A DNA stretch of 64,000 nt from Clostridium moniliforme (GTDB taxonomy: Bacteria > Bacillota > Clostridia > Clostridiales > Clostridiaceae): positions 186,001 to 250,000 of the forward strand of contig NZ_JAGGJZ010000003.1 in the NCBI RefSeq assembly GCF_017873235.1, written 5' to 3'. This document shows, piece by piece, positions 43,002-51,270 of this stretch. The notes below the pieces were generated by a model, which had not been told where the DNA came from, did not search any database, and saw only the letters and a list, made by a program, of their open reading frames with translations. Every line of letters starts with the position of its first letter. The stretch's first letter is position 1. The position numbers were made by a program, and so were the translations under genes.

Positions 43002-43042
43002 AATACCGTATTATTCAAAAATGAATATGCGGTATTTTTTAT
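43002..43042 (+). terminator. Cassette terminator 2, complementary to the boxA leader
   Basis: AATACCGTATTATTC (43002-43016) pairs with GAATATGCGGTATT (43023-43036), then TTTT. AATACCGTATTATTCAA (43002-43018) is the exact reverse complement of the leader TTGAATAATACGGTATT at 42092-42108. Confidence 0.85.
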
Positions 43043-43063
43043 TGAAAAATTAGAGGTGATAAA

Positions 43064-43597
43064 GTGATAGATAAAGAAACATTTAAGAAAACAGAAGGAA
43101 AGTTATATAGATATTATAAGAGTAAAAAGAAAATAGAGAGTTTTAGAGCTAAAATAGACCTATTACAAAATGATATAAAAGTAATAAATAATAGAATTAA
43201 AAATATAGATTTTACAATACCAGTTGAAAGTAAAAGTATAGGATTTGATGAAAGAGTTCAAACATCATCAGATGGAATAAGCTATGCAGAAAGATCTATG
43301 ATTCAAATTATAGATAGATTAGAAAGAGAGATAGTAGATAATACAAAGGAGATAGAAAGATTAGAAGAGCTTATTAGAAAAATAAATAAGGATAATAAGA
43401 TAATAGAGGTAAATATTAAATGGTTAGGAAAAGAACAATTAAATTATTTAGAGTGTAAATATAAAGATGAATTAAAAAATTGGGAAATAGCTAATAAATT
43501 AAATGTAAGTGAAGTTACTTGTACTAGGATAAGAAATAAATTAATTGAAGATGTATCAAAGTGGGAAGATAGTTTATTAATGCAAGGAATAAATTGA
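43064..43597 (+). CDS. Late-gene transcription regulator, sigma-70 region-4-like
   Basis: 177 residues from GTG 43064 (GAGGTGATAAA upstream). A long N-terminal coiled coil (about 10-125) leads to a C-terminal HTH: LNYLECKYKDELKNWEIANK followed by LNVSEVTCTRIRNKLIED, as in ArpU/DUF1492-type phage regulators. Its place just before the packaging genes fits an activator of late transcription. Confidence 0.8.
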   Translation: MIDKETFKKTEGKLYRYYKSKKKIESFRAKIDLLQNDIKVINNRIKNIDFTIPVESKSIGFDERVQTSSDGISYAERSMIQIIDRLEREIVDNTKEIERLEELIRKINKDNKIIEVNIKWLGKEQLNYLECKYKDELKNWEIANKLNVSEVTCTRIRNKLIEDVSKWEDSLLMQGIN

Positions 43598-44083
43598 GTG
43601 AAATTTTTTGAAAGTTTTTTGAAATAAAATGATAAATCATAATTAAAAAGTTATGAGATAATGAGTATGTGGACAGGTTGAAGATGATGTTCATTTCGTG
43701 AAGCCTCCTTATGTTTTAGATTTAGCAGGGAGTAAGCTCCCTGCAATGTGGAAGGAATAGTATTATAAAGGTGCAATTCCTTTACCTTCCTCTCATAAAT
43801 TCTCATAACCCTTTTATACCATAATTAAATAAAGACTACTGATAGGGATTATAAAGTGCTATTAGTAAGTTTACTAAAGAATCTAGTTTAGGCTAGGTTC
43901 TTTTTTATTAGTGAATCAATCTGAAAAATTTCATTAATACAAAAAAATAAAAGATAAATAATCAAAATTAATAAAAAATAATAACATATTAAAAAATTTA
44001 TAAATATAATAGGAATTATAATAATTGCATATTTAATATAAAAAGTGATATAGTTGAATAAGAGAGATTGGGAGGAAAAAGAT
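43598..44083 (+). ncRNA. Structured intergenic region, candidate phage RNA before terminase
   Basis: No ORF of note. GTTATGAGA (43650-43658) and TCTCATAAC (43801-43809) can close a structure that encloses GCAGGGAG-TAAG-CTCCCTGC (43725-43744), and AAGGAAT/ATTCCTT (43752-43758 with 43776-43782), plus TTCA/TGAA. A terminator follows at 43877-43906. This is the most G+C-containing and structured spacer in the window. I could not match it to a named RNA family. Confidence 0.5.
43877..43906 (+). terminator. Intrinsic terminator
   Basis: AAGAATCTAG pairs with CTAGGTTCTT (one G-T pair) around TTTAGG, then TTTT. It would end the putative RNA or the regulator mRNA before the next gene. Confidence 0.85.
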
Positions 44084-44911
44084 ATGATACTTATTGATAA
44101 ACAAATAAAGAAATTAATTAAAGATAAAGAATTAATTATAGACGGATATGATGAAAATAATGTTGGAGCAATCTCTTATGATTTAACAATAGATAAAATT
44201 ATTATACCTGATTCAAAAAATAAAGAGATAAATAGTTATGATATGGCACCTAATGAAACTGTATATATTAGGACAAAAGAAAAATTAAAAATCCCTTATA
44301 ATTTAATGGGAACAATTGCAGAAAAAAATTCAGTTATGAGAATGGGCTTAGAAGTTAGTGGACCTCGATATCAGCCAGGGCATGAAACATATTCATTTTT
44401 GAGGATTCATAATATTTCACATAATATTATAGTATTAAAAGAAGGTAAAAAAATTGCACAAATAATATTTGAACAGCTAGATGGAAACCCTGAAGTACCA
44501 TACAATAAAAATAAAAATGCATCTTTTAATAATGAAGTTAAGTATTTAGGCTTTGGTAAATACAAAGATGAATATTCAAAGGATATTGTTAGGTACAATA
44601 AAGTTAAAGAAAATCTAGAAAATAAAGAATCACAAATATATGCTAATATATTAACCTTCATGGGAATATTTGTAGCAATTTTTTCTATTTTGACTCTTAA
44701 TTATGATGGGTTCATAAAAAAAGAATTTCCAATAGACTATATAATAAAATTAAATTTATCAGTAGGATTTGTTATTACTCTTTTTATGGGTTTAATATTA
44801 ATTTTTATTAATAAAAGAAAAGCAAAAATGTATAAGTTTTTTGTAGCTACCTTTATAATTATTTTAATTATTTTATTAGGAATTAATATATATTGGGTTT
44901 TTAAAAAATAA
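44084..44911 (+). CDS. dCTP-deaminase/dUTPase-fold protein fused to a three-pass membrane domain
   Basis: 275 residues from ATG 44084 (GGGAGGAAAAAGAT upstream; in-frame TTG 44054 is weaker). Residues 1 to about 160 follow the Dcd/dUTPase fold: AISYDLTIDKI, AEKNSVMRMGLEVSG (the S-x-x-R-x-G-L motif, Ser83 and Arg86), YQPGHE, and IAQIIFEQL. The Glu of dCTP deaminase in LEFYN is Arg107 here (LRIHN) and the dUTPase Asp is absent, so it may bind nucleotide without catalysis. A helix then three membrane segments (187-206, 226-243, 251-271) follow. Sensor-plus-membrane-effector layout; defence or exclusion is an inference. Confidence 0.7.
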   Translation: MILIDKQIKKLIKDKELIIDGYDENNVGAISYDLTIDKIIIPDSKNKEINSYDMAPNETVYIRTKEKLKIPYNLMGTIAEKNSVMRMGLEVSGPRYQPGHETYSFLRIHNISHNIIVLKEGKKIAQIIFEQLDGNPEVPYNKNKNASFNNEVKYLGFGKYKDEYSKDIVRYNKVKENLENKESQIYANILTFMGIFVAIFSILTLNYDGFIKKEFPIDYIIKLNLSVGFVITLFMGLILIFINKRKAKMYKFFVATFIIILIILLGINIYWVFKK

Positions 44912-44923
44912 TAGGAAAATTTT

Positions 44924-44946
44924 GAGCTCTTAATAGAGCTCTTTTT
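44924..44946 (+). terminator. Intrinsic terminator
   Basis: GAGCTCT pairs with AGAGCTC around TAAT, then five T residues. It separates the membrane-fusion gene from the packaging operon. Confidence 0.8.
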
Positions 44947-44976
44947 ATATGTTAATAATTTAAGTGAGGTGGTGAT

Positions 44977-45885
44977 ATGGCCAGAGTAAGAAGTCCGAAC
45001 AGAGATAAAGCATTTAAAATATATAAGAATAGTAATGGTGATATAAAATTAAAAGATATAGCCAAGGAATTAGATGTAAGAGATTCTCAAATTAGAAAGT
45101 GGAAATCACAAGATAGATGGGATGATAAATTAAAAGCAGCGTTACCAATAAATAAAGGTAACGTTACTAATAAAAAGAAGAATAAAACCAATATAAAAAA
45201 AGAAAGCAGAGAGCCTGTTGCAGAAGAAGTAAAAGAAGTATTAGAAAATGCTGAACTTACTGATAAGCAAAGGCTTTTTTGTATTTATTATATAAAGTAT
45301 TTTAATGCTACTAAGGCGTATCAGAAGGCTTATAATTCTAGCTATATAGTTGCTAATTCAGAAGGATATAAACTCCTTGTAAATCCTTGTATAAAATCTG
45401 AAATAGAAAAGCTTAAGAAACATAAGCTTAATCAAGTAATGTTAAGTGAAGAAGATATATTTCAGAGATACATTGATATAGCTTTTAGTGACATAGGAGA
45501 TTATTTATCTTTTAAAAAGGTTCGTAAGAATAGATGGACTAAGAATAGTGATGGTGAAGATATTCCAGTTATTAATCTGGATACAGGAGAACAAGATTAT
45601 TTTGAATATAATGTAGTAGAACTTAATGATAGTAAAGATTTAGATACAAGCATATTACAAGAAGTATCAGAGGGAAAAGATGGAGTTAAGATTAAACTTC
45701 AAGATAAAATTAAAGCACTCCAATGGTTAGGAGATCATATTGGAATAGCTACAGATAAACAAAGAGCAGAAATTGAAATATTAAAATCAAGAATAATTAA
45801 AGATAATTCTAATAAAGATAATATTAATTCAACAGCTAAACTAGATTCTATATTAAATCAATTAGAGGATGAAGATAATGAGTGA
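44977..45885 (+). CDS. terS: Terminase small subunit, PBSX/Terminase_2 type
   Basis: 302 residues. N-terminal HTH for DNA binding (RDKAFKIYKNSNGDIKLKDI, then AKELDVRDSQIRKWKSQDRW), a Lys-rich linker, and the Terminase_2 domain with LTDKQRLFCIYYIKYFNATK and AYQKAY. This two-part layout is typical of PBSX-like small terminases that recognise the packaging site. GAGGTGGTGAT precedes ATG 44977. It overlaps terL by eight bases. Confidence 0.92.
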   Translation: MARVRSPNRDKAFKIYKNSNGDIKLKDIAKELDVRDSQIRKWKSQDRWDDKLKAALPINKGNVTNKKKNKTNIKKESREPVAEEVKEVLENAELTDKQRLFCIYYIKYFNATKAYQKAYNSSYIVANSEGYKLLVNPCIKSEIEKLKKHKLNQVMLSEEDIFQRYIDIAFSDIGDYLSFKKVRKNRWTKNSDGEDIPVINLDTGEQDYFEYNVVELNDSKDLDTSILQEVSEGKDGVKIKLQDKIKALQWLGDHIGIATDKQRAEIEILKSRIIKDNSNKDNINSTAKLDSILNQLEDEDNE

Positions 45886-47227
45886 TGAATATAAATTATC
45901 ATCAAAATATAAAGCATTTTTAAAACATAATGCACCAGTAGAATTTCTTGAAGGCACAACAGCAGCAGGAAAAACAACAGTAGGAATACTTAAGTTTATG
46001 TTGAAGGTTGCTAAGTCAAATAAGAAAATGCATGTTATAGCATCTAAGACAACAGGGGTTGCAGAGAAAAATATAATACAAAAAGAATATGGTATTACTG
46101 ATGTATTTGGAGATTTAGTTAAATATAATGGTAATGGTGATAAGGATAATAAAATACCTCATATTCTGTATCATACACCTTCAGGAGATAAAGTAATATA
46201 TATTTTAGGTTATGATAATGCAGATAAATGGAAGATGGCTCTAGGTTCTCAATTTGGTTGTGTACTTATAGATGAGATTAATACAGCAAGCATTGAGTTT
46301 GTAAGAGAAATATGTACAAGAAATGATTATCTTATGGCAACACTTAATCCAGATGATCCTAGCTTACCTATTTATTCAGAGTTTATTAATTGTAGTAGAC
46401 CATTAGAAAAATATAAAAGTGATGTTCCAAAAGAAATAATGGAGCAATTAAATTCAGAACCAAAGCCTAACTGGACTTACTGGTTCTTTTCTTTTTATGA
46501 TAATGCATCTTTAAGTGATGAAGATATAGAGAAGAAAAAGACTAGTGCTCCTAAAGGTACTAAGTTATATAAGAATAAGATATTAGGTCTTAGGGGTAGA
46601 GCAACAGGATTAATATTCTCTAACTTTGAAAGAAAGAATAATGTTATATCTAAAGAAAAAGCTAAAGGAATGAAGTTTGTTCAATTTACAGCAGGACTTG
46701 ATACTGCATATTCTCAAAATAGTCCAGATACATTTTCATTTACTTTCTTAGGTATTACAGATAAGAAAGAGTTAGTAATGCTAGATGAAGAAGTATATAA
46801 CAATAAAGATTTAGAAATACCTTTAGCACCTAGTGATATAGCTCCTAAATATTTTAAGTTTTTAGAGAAGAATAGAAAAGATTGGGGATTTGCTAGAGAT
46901 GTATTTATAGATTGTGCTGACCAAGCAACAATAACAGAGCTTAAGAAGTTTAAAAGAACTAACGCTTGTATGTATAACTTTATTAACTCTTATAAGAAGG
47001 TAGCTATATTAGATAGAATACATTTAATGCTAGGTTGGATAAATGTTAATGGTAAGATATTTTATTATGTTGTAGATACTTGCAAAGAGCATATAAGAGA
47101 ATTAGAGTGTTACAGTTGGAAAGAAGATAAGTATGAACCAGAAGATTCAAATGACCATACAATTAACTCTAGTCAGTATGCATGGATACCATTTAGAAAA
47201 ATGATAGGAGATTACGAGGAGGAATAG
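45878..47227 (+). CDS. terL: Terminase large subunit, PBSX type
   Basis: 449 residues. Walker A appears as EGTTAAGKTTVG, Walker B as FGCVLIDEINTAS, and the coupling motif MATLNPDDPS follows. The nuclease half has FTAGLDTAYSQNSPDTFSF and VFIDCADQATI. ATG 45878 is chosen because GAGG at 45865-45868 is at the right distance. Unrelated in detail to the terminase of prophage 1. Confidence 0.95.
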   Translation: MSDEYKLSSKYKAFLKHNAPVEFLEGTTAAGKTTVGILKFMLKVAKSNKKMHVIASKTTGVAEKNIIQKEYGITDVFGDLVKYNGNGDKDNKIPHILYHTPSGDKVIYILGYDNADKWKMALGSQFGCVLIDEINTASIEFVREICTRNDYLMATLNPDDPSLPIYSEFINCSRPLEKYKSDVPKEIMEQLNSEPKPNWTYWFFSFYDNASLSDEDIEKKKTSAPKGTKLYKNKILGLRGRATGLIFSNFERKNNVISKEKAKGMKFVQFTAGLDTAYSQNSPDTFSFTFLGITDKKELVMLDEEVYNNKDLEIPLAPSDIAPKYFKFLEKNRKDWGFARDVFIDCADQATITELKKFKRTNACMYNFINSYKKVAILDRIHLMLGWINVNGKIFYYVVDTCKEHIRELECYSWKEDKYEPEDSNDHTINSSQYAWIPFRKMIGDYEEE

Positions 47228-47229
47228 AA

Positions 47230-48741
47230 ATGGGGTGGATTAAGAGTATGTTGACTAATGCAGCTATAAAGTTATTAGATATACAACCTGCTATATCTAA
47301 GCCTGTAATTATAAAAGAGCCTTTATCTTTTGAAGGCAATGTTATGAAAAACAGAATGTGGTATAGAGGTGATCCATCAGAATTAGACCAATTTTTTAAG
47401 GGTACTGTAATGGATCAAGTAAGTAGGAGTAGATTTTGGGCAGCAGTTCCAAGTGATAAATTAAATATAAGAAAAATGCATTCAGGATTGCCAGCAATAA
47501 TAGTTGAAACTTTAGCTGATATTGTTGTAAGTGATATAAGTAATATATCAATTGAAGATAAAGAAGCATTTAAATTATGGGAAGATATAAGTATTGATAA
47601 TAAGTTTTATAAGTTGTTAAAAAAATCGTTAGTAGAAGCACTTGTTACTGGTGATGGAGCATATAAGATAACTATTGATACCGATATTACTCCATACCCT
47701 ATCTTAGAGTTTTATTCTGGAGAAAGAGTAGATTATACAATAAAAAGGGGTAGACTACAGGAAGTATTATTTTATACTGATTATTCTATTAGAAATAATA
47801 ATTATAGATTAATAGAAACATTTGGGAAAGGATATATAAGAAATAAACTTATAGATCAAAAAGGTTCAGAAGTACCTTTAAATACTATTCCAGAGTTATC
47901 AGAATTAAAAGATGTAACTTATAATAGTAAATTTATAATGGCAGTACCCTTAAAGTTTTTTGAATCTCAAAAGTGGAGTAATAGAGGTAAATCATTATTT
48001 GATAATAAATCAGATGCATTTGATAGTTTAGATGAAGTAATATCACAATGGATAGATGCCATAAGAAGTGGTAGAGTACAAAAATATATACCAGAGGATT
48101 TACTACCTAAAGATTTTCAAGGACAAATTATGGAGCCTAATCCTTTTGATAATCAATTTATAAAGATTGGGACAAGTTTAGCAGAAGATGCAAAAAATGA
48201 AATAAATATGGTACAGCCAGAAATACGTTATGAAGCTTTTATAGAAAGTTATGCTAAAGCACTAGATATGTGTTTACAAGGTATAATAAGTCCTGCAACA
48301 TTAGGAATAGATTTAAAGAAGCTGGATAATGCTGAAGCTCAAAGAGAAAAAGAAAAAACTACTTTGTATACCAGAAAAAAGATAGTAGATGAATTACAAG
48401 AAGTTATTCCAGAACTTATAAATAAATTACTTAAAGTTAATTGTATATTAAACAATAATAAACTTATTGATGATTTAGATATTACCATAGATTTTGGAGA
48501 ATATGCTTCACCATCATTTGATGATAAGGTAGAAACTGTAGGTAAGGCTAAAACTTATGGAGTAATGTCTATAGAGCAATGTATTGAAGAAATGTATGGA
48601 GATACATGGACACATGAAGAAAAGGAAGAAGAGATTAAAAGGATAAAGGAACAGAATGGTTATCTTGAAGCTGATGAACCTAAGTCAGTAGATGATGAAG
48701 ATTTAAATTCAGAGGTTGATGAAGATGGACAAGAAGAATAA
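47230..48741 (+). CDS. Portal protein, SPP1 gp6-like
   Basis: 503 residues, starting three bases after terL. WFRGDPSEL-like MWYRGDPSELDQFFKG, RFWAAVPSD and the long helix near LDMCLQGIISPATLGIDLKK are typical of the SPP1/PBSX portal group. The C-terminus is acidic (VDDEDLNSEVDEDGQEE). Forms the dodecameric DNA gate of the prohead. Confidence 0.93.
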   Translation: MGWIKSMLTNAAIKLLDIQPAISKPVIIKEPLSFEGNVMKNRMWYRGDPSELDQFFKGTVMDQVSRSRFWAAVPSDKLNIRKMHSGLPAIIVETLADIVVSDISNISIEDKEAFKLWEDISIDNKFYKLLKKSLVEALVTGDGAYKITIDTDITPYPILEFYSGERVDYTIKRGRLQEVLFYTDYSIRNNNYRLIETFGKGYIRNKLIDQKGSEVPLNTIPELSELKDVTYNSKFIMAVPLKFFESQKWSNRGKSLFDNKSDAFDSLDEVISQWIDAIRSGRVQKYIPEDLLPKDFQGQIMEPNPFDNQFIKIGTSLAEDAKNEINMVQPEIRYEAFIESYAKALDMCLQGIISPATLGIDLKKLDNAEAQREKEKTTLYTRKKIVDELQEVIPELINKLLKVNCILNNNKLIDDLDITIDFGEYASPSFDDKVETVGKAKTYGVMSIEQCIEEMYGDTWTHEEKEEEIKRIKEQNGYLEADEPKSVDDEDLNSEVDEDGQEE

Positions 48742-50305
48742 TCCATCAAAATTAAAAGATATTCTAAATAAGCTAAATATAAAGAAAATTAAAGATAATG
48801 CTAAAAAGGAAAGAGATAAGTCATATGATATTAGAAAGATATTCGAGCAGATGGAGCTTGATTTAATTTCTAGTATGCATAGGGCTTTTTATTTTCATAA
48901 AAAACAGCAAGAAGATGAAGGCTTTAATTGGGAACAATGGCAAAGAACTAAACTTAGAGAGTTAGAAAAATATAGGAAAAGAAATAAAAAGATAGTTGAA
49001 AGTTATAATAAACCTATTGAAGAAGCTATAGAAAGAGAAATACAAGGTAATTTTACAAATGGCCAAGATAATGTAGAAAAACTCATAGATAAGGTTAAGG
49101 TGCAATTCCCAGATGATATAAAAGAAACTCAAACAGTTAAAGGATATATAGCAAATGAGTTAGGAAAAGAGAGTGTACCTTCTAAAGAAACTAATTTTTT
49201 TGGTATTAATGAAAAGAAACTTAATGCATTACAAGAAGTAGTAACAAACGACTTAAAGAAAGCCCAATATTCAGTTCTTAGAAAGATGGATGATGTATAT
49301 AGACAAACTATATTTAAAACTCATATGTATTTACAGAGTGGAACTAAGACAATTAATCAAGCTATAGATATGGCTACTAAGGATTTCTTAGACAAAGGTA
49401 TAAATAGTATAGTATATAAAGATGGCAAGAGAGTTAATATTGCTAGTTATGCAGAAATGTGTTTAAGAACAGCAAGTCAAAGAGCTACATTCTTAGGAGA
49501 AGGTAAAAAGCGTGATGAATATGGAATACATTTAGTAGTTGTAAGTGCACATTCTAATACTTGTAAGATGTGTGAGCCTTGGCAAGGTAAAATACTTATT
49601 GATGATGTATTTAGTCATGGAACTAAAGAAGATGGAGAATATACACTACTTAGTAAAGCTATAACAGAAGGTTTATTACATCCTAACTGTAGGCATACAT
49701 TAGTAACATACTTTCCAGGTATAACTAGAATGCCAGTAGTTCCAGATGGTAAAGAAGCTATTAAACTATATGAAGCAGAACAAAAGCAAAGATACTATGA
49801 AAGACAACTTAGAAAGTGGAAGAGAATAGAAGTTGGTTCAGTTGATGCTAAAAATGTAAATGATGCATCAAAAAGAATTAAAGATATAAAAATTCAATTA
49901 AATAAATTGTTACAAGATAATAGACAGTTAAGAAGGTCACATGTAAGAGAAATAAACAGTGATATTATTGAAAAAGTTGGTAGAAATGATAAACTTAATA
50001 GTAGAAGGTGGTTAAAAGCTAATTTCTCAACTCAAAAGAAATTTGATAAGCATATAGAAAAACATTTATCAGAATATGGGTATATAACTCCAGAAGAATA
50101 TTTAAATATATCTAGAGATTTACTAGCAGCTTCATTAAGTGAAGATGTAGAAGGTTTTATTAGCAAAGATGGATTTACATTTAAATATAGGAAAAGTACA
50201 AATGATTTTGCTGTAGGAAGAGCAGATGGAAAGATATCAACTGTATTTAAACCTAAAGAGGGTTATGATTATTGGTTAGAACAAATAAAAGAATATAAGG
50301 AGTGA
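48725..50305 (+). CDS. Minor capsid protein with C-terminal nuclease-like domain
   Basis: 526 residues from ATG 48725 (AGAGG upstream; inside the portal gene). The body matches phage minor capsid/head morphogenesis proteins: NWEQWQRTKLRELEKYRKRN, FKTHMYLQSGTKTINQAID, and a zinc-type site AHSNTCKMCEPWQGK with LLHPNCRHTLVTYFPG. The last 90 residues look like a BECR-type (Barnase-EndoU-ColicinE5/D-RelE) nuclease: FDKHIEKHLSEYGYITPEEY, FKYRKSTNDFAVGRADGKIS and TVFKPKEGYDYW. Such domains on head proteins could be delivered with the DNA. Confidence 0.85.
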   Translation: MDKKNNPSKLKDILNKLNIKKIKDNAKKERDKSYDIRKIFEQMELDLISSMHRAFYFHKKQQEDEGFNWEQWQRTKLRELEKYRKRNKKIVESYNKPIEEAIEREIQGNFTNGQDNVEKLIDKVKVQFPDDIKETQTVKGYIANELGKESVPSKETNFFGINEKKLNALQEVVTNDLKKAQYSVLRKMDDVYRQTIFKTHMYLQSGTKTINQAIDMATKDFLDKGINSIVYKDGKRVNIASYAEMCLRTASQRATFLGEGKKRDEYGIHLVVVSAHSNTCKMCEPWQGKILIDDVFSHGTKEDGEYTLLSKAITEGLLHPNCRHTLVTYFPGITRMPVVPDGKEAIKLYEAEQKQRYYERQLRKWKRIEVGSVDAKNVNDASKRIKDIKIQLNKLLQDNRQLRRSHVREINSDIIEKVGRNDKLNSRRWLKANFSTQKKFDKHIEKHLSEYGYITPEEYLNISRDLLAASLSEDVEGFISKDGFTFKYRKSTNDFAVGRADGKISTVFKPKEGYDYWLEQIKEYKE

Positions 50306-50311
50306 TGAAAA

Positions 50312-50479
50312 GTGAAATGTCCAGTTTGTAATAAGGAAGTAGATATGTTTGATATCTGTGATAATTGCAACTATCAAAATAGTGGACCAAATGAAAAGTT
50401 AGATGGCCCAGCAGGACCTAATAAAATGACATTAAGAGAAGCAAGGGAAGCATATAAAAATGGTAAAGAAATAAAATAA
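50312..50479 (+). CDS. Small Cys-rich CPCC-type protein
   Basis: 55 residues from GTG 50312. CPVCNKEVDMFDICDNCNYQ forms a four-Cys zinc knuckle, and GPNKMTLREAREAYKNGKE is the tail typical of CPCC-domain proteins. Too short for automatic calling but with AGGAGTGATGAAAA upstream. Lies within the head operon; role unknown. Confidence 0.7.
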   Translation: MKCPVCNKEVDMFDICDNCNYQNSGPNEKLDGPAGPNKMTLREAREAYKNGKEIK

Positions 50480-50480
50480 G

Positions 50481-50514
50481 AGCACTTACTTAGATAAAGA
50501 GTAGGTGCTTTTAT
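50481..50514 (+). terminator. Intrinsic terminator
   Basis: AGCACTTACT pairs with AGTAGGTGCT (one G-T pair) around TAGATAAAG, then TTTTA. Confidence 0.75.
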
Positions 50515-50552
50515 TATGATTAAAAATAATAAAAAAGAGAGTAATTAATTAT

Positions 50553-50576
50553 AAGTCTTAGAAATAAGGCTTTTTT
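50553..50576 (+). terminator. Second intrinsic terminator before the scaffold gene
   Basis: AAGTCTTA pairs with TAAGGCTT (one G-T pair) around GAAA, then TTTT. Two stops in one 170-base spacer imply a separate promoter or antitermination for scaffold and capsid. Confidence 0.7.
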
Positions 50577-50649
50577 ATTTTGCCCAAAACTTGCCTAAGG
50601 CGTTAAAAGGTGCATGAAATTATTAATATTTAAGAAAGGATTGATTAAT

Positions 50650-51249
50650 ATGGCAAATTTAAAAGAGATATTAGGTGATAGTTTTAATAGCTTACCAGAA
50701 GATATTAAAAGTAAATACAAAAATATTGATTTAGTTGATAGTGCTAATTATATTGAAAAATCTAAATTTGATGAGGTTTCACAGTCTAAAAAGCAATTAG
50801 AAAAGGACATTAAAGATAGAAATAAACAATTAGAAGATTTGAAAAAATCAACTGGTGATAATGAAGAACTTAAAAAGCAAATTGAACAACTTCAATCTGA
50901 TAATAAAAAGAAAGATGAAGATCATCAAGCAGAGCTTAAGGATTTAAAATTAACTAATGCTATTAAATTAGCTATATCTGGAAAAGCACAAGACACTGAT
51001 TTAGTGGCAGGGTTAATTGATAAAACAAAATTAATATTAAGCGAAGATGGAAAAATTACAGGACTTGATGAACAGGTTAAGAGTTTAGAAGAAAATAAAG
51101 CTTTTTTATTTAAGAGTGAAGAAAAAAACAATAATAATCCATTACCAGGTTTTAGAGTTGGTAATGATGGAAATCAAAAACATAATGATCCAGGTATTAG
51201 TATGAGAGATGCTATAGCATCACATATTCAATCACAAATACAAAAATAA
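50650..51249 (+). CDS. Capsid scaffolding protein (GP20-like)
   Basis: 199 residues from ATG 50650 (AAGAAAGGATTGATTA upstream). Begins NLKEILGDSFNSLPEDIKSK and contains a long coiled coil (about 40-100), then TNAIKLAISGKAQDTDLVAG and KEILSEDGKITGLDEQV-like sequence, the standard phage minor structural GP20 scaffold pattern. It guides capsid assembly and leaves before DNA entry. Confidence 0.9.
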   Translation: MANLKEILGDSFNSLPEDIKSKYKNIDLVDSANYIEKSKFDEVSQSKKQLEKDIKDRNKQLEDLKKSTGDNEELKKQIEQLQSDNKKKDEDHQAELKDLKLTNAIKLAISGKAQDTDLVAGLIDKTKLILSEDGKITGLDEQVKSLEENKAFLFKSEEKNNNNPLPGFRVGNDGNQKHNDPGISMRDAIASHIQSQIQK

Positions 51250-51270
51250 TTTAAAGGGAGATGATTTTAT

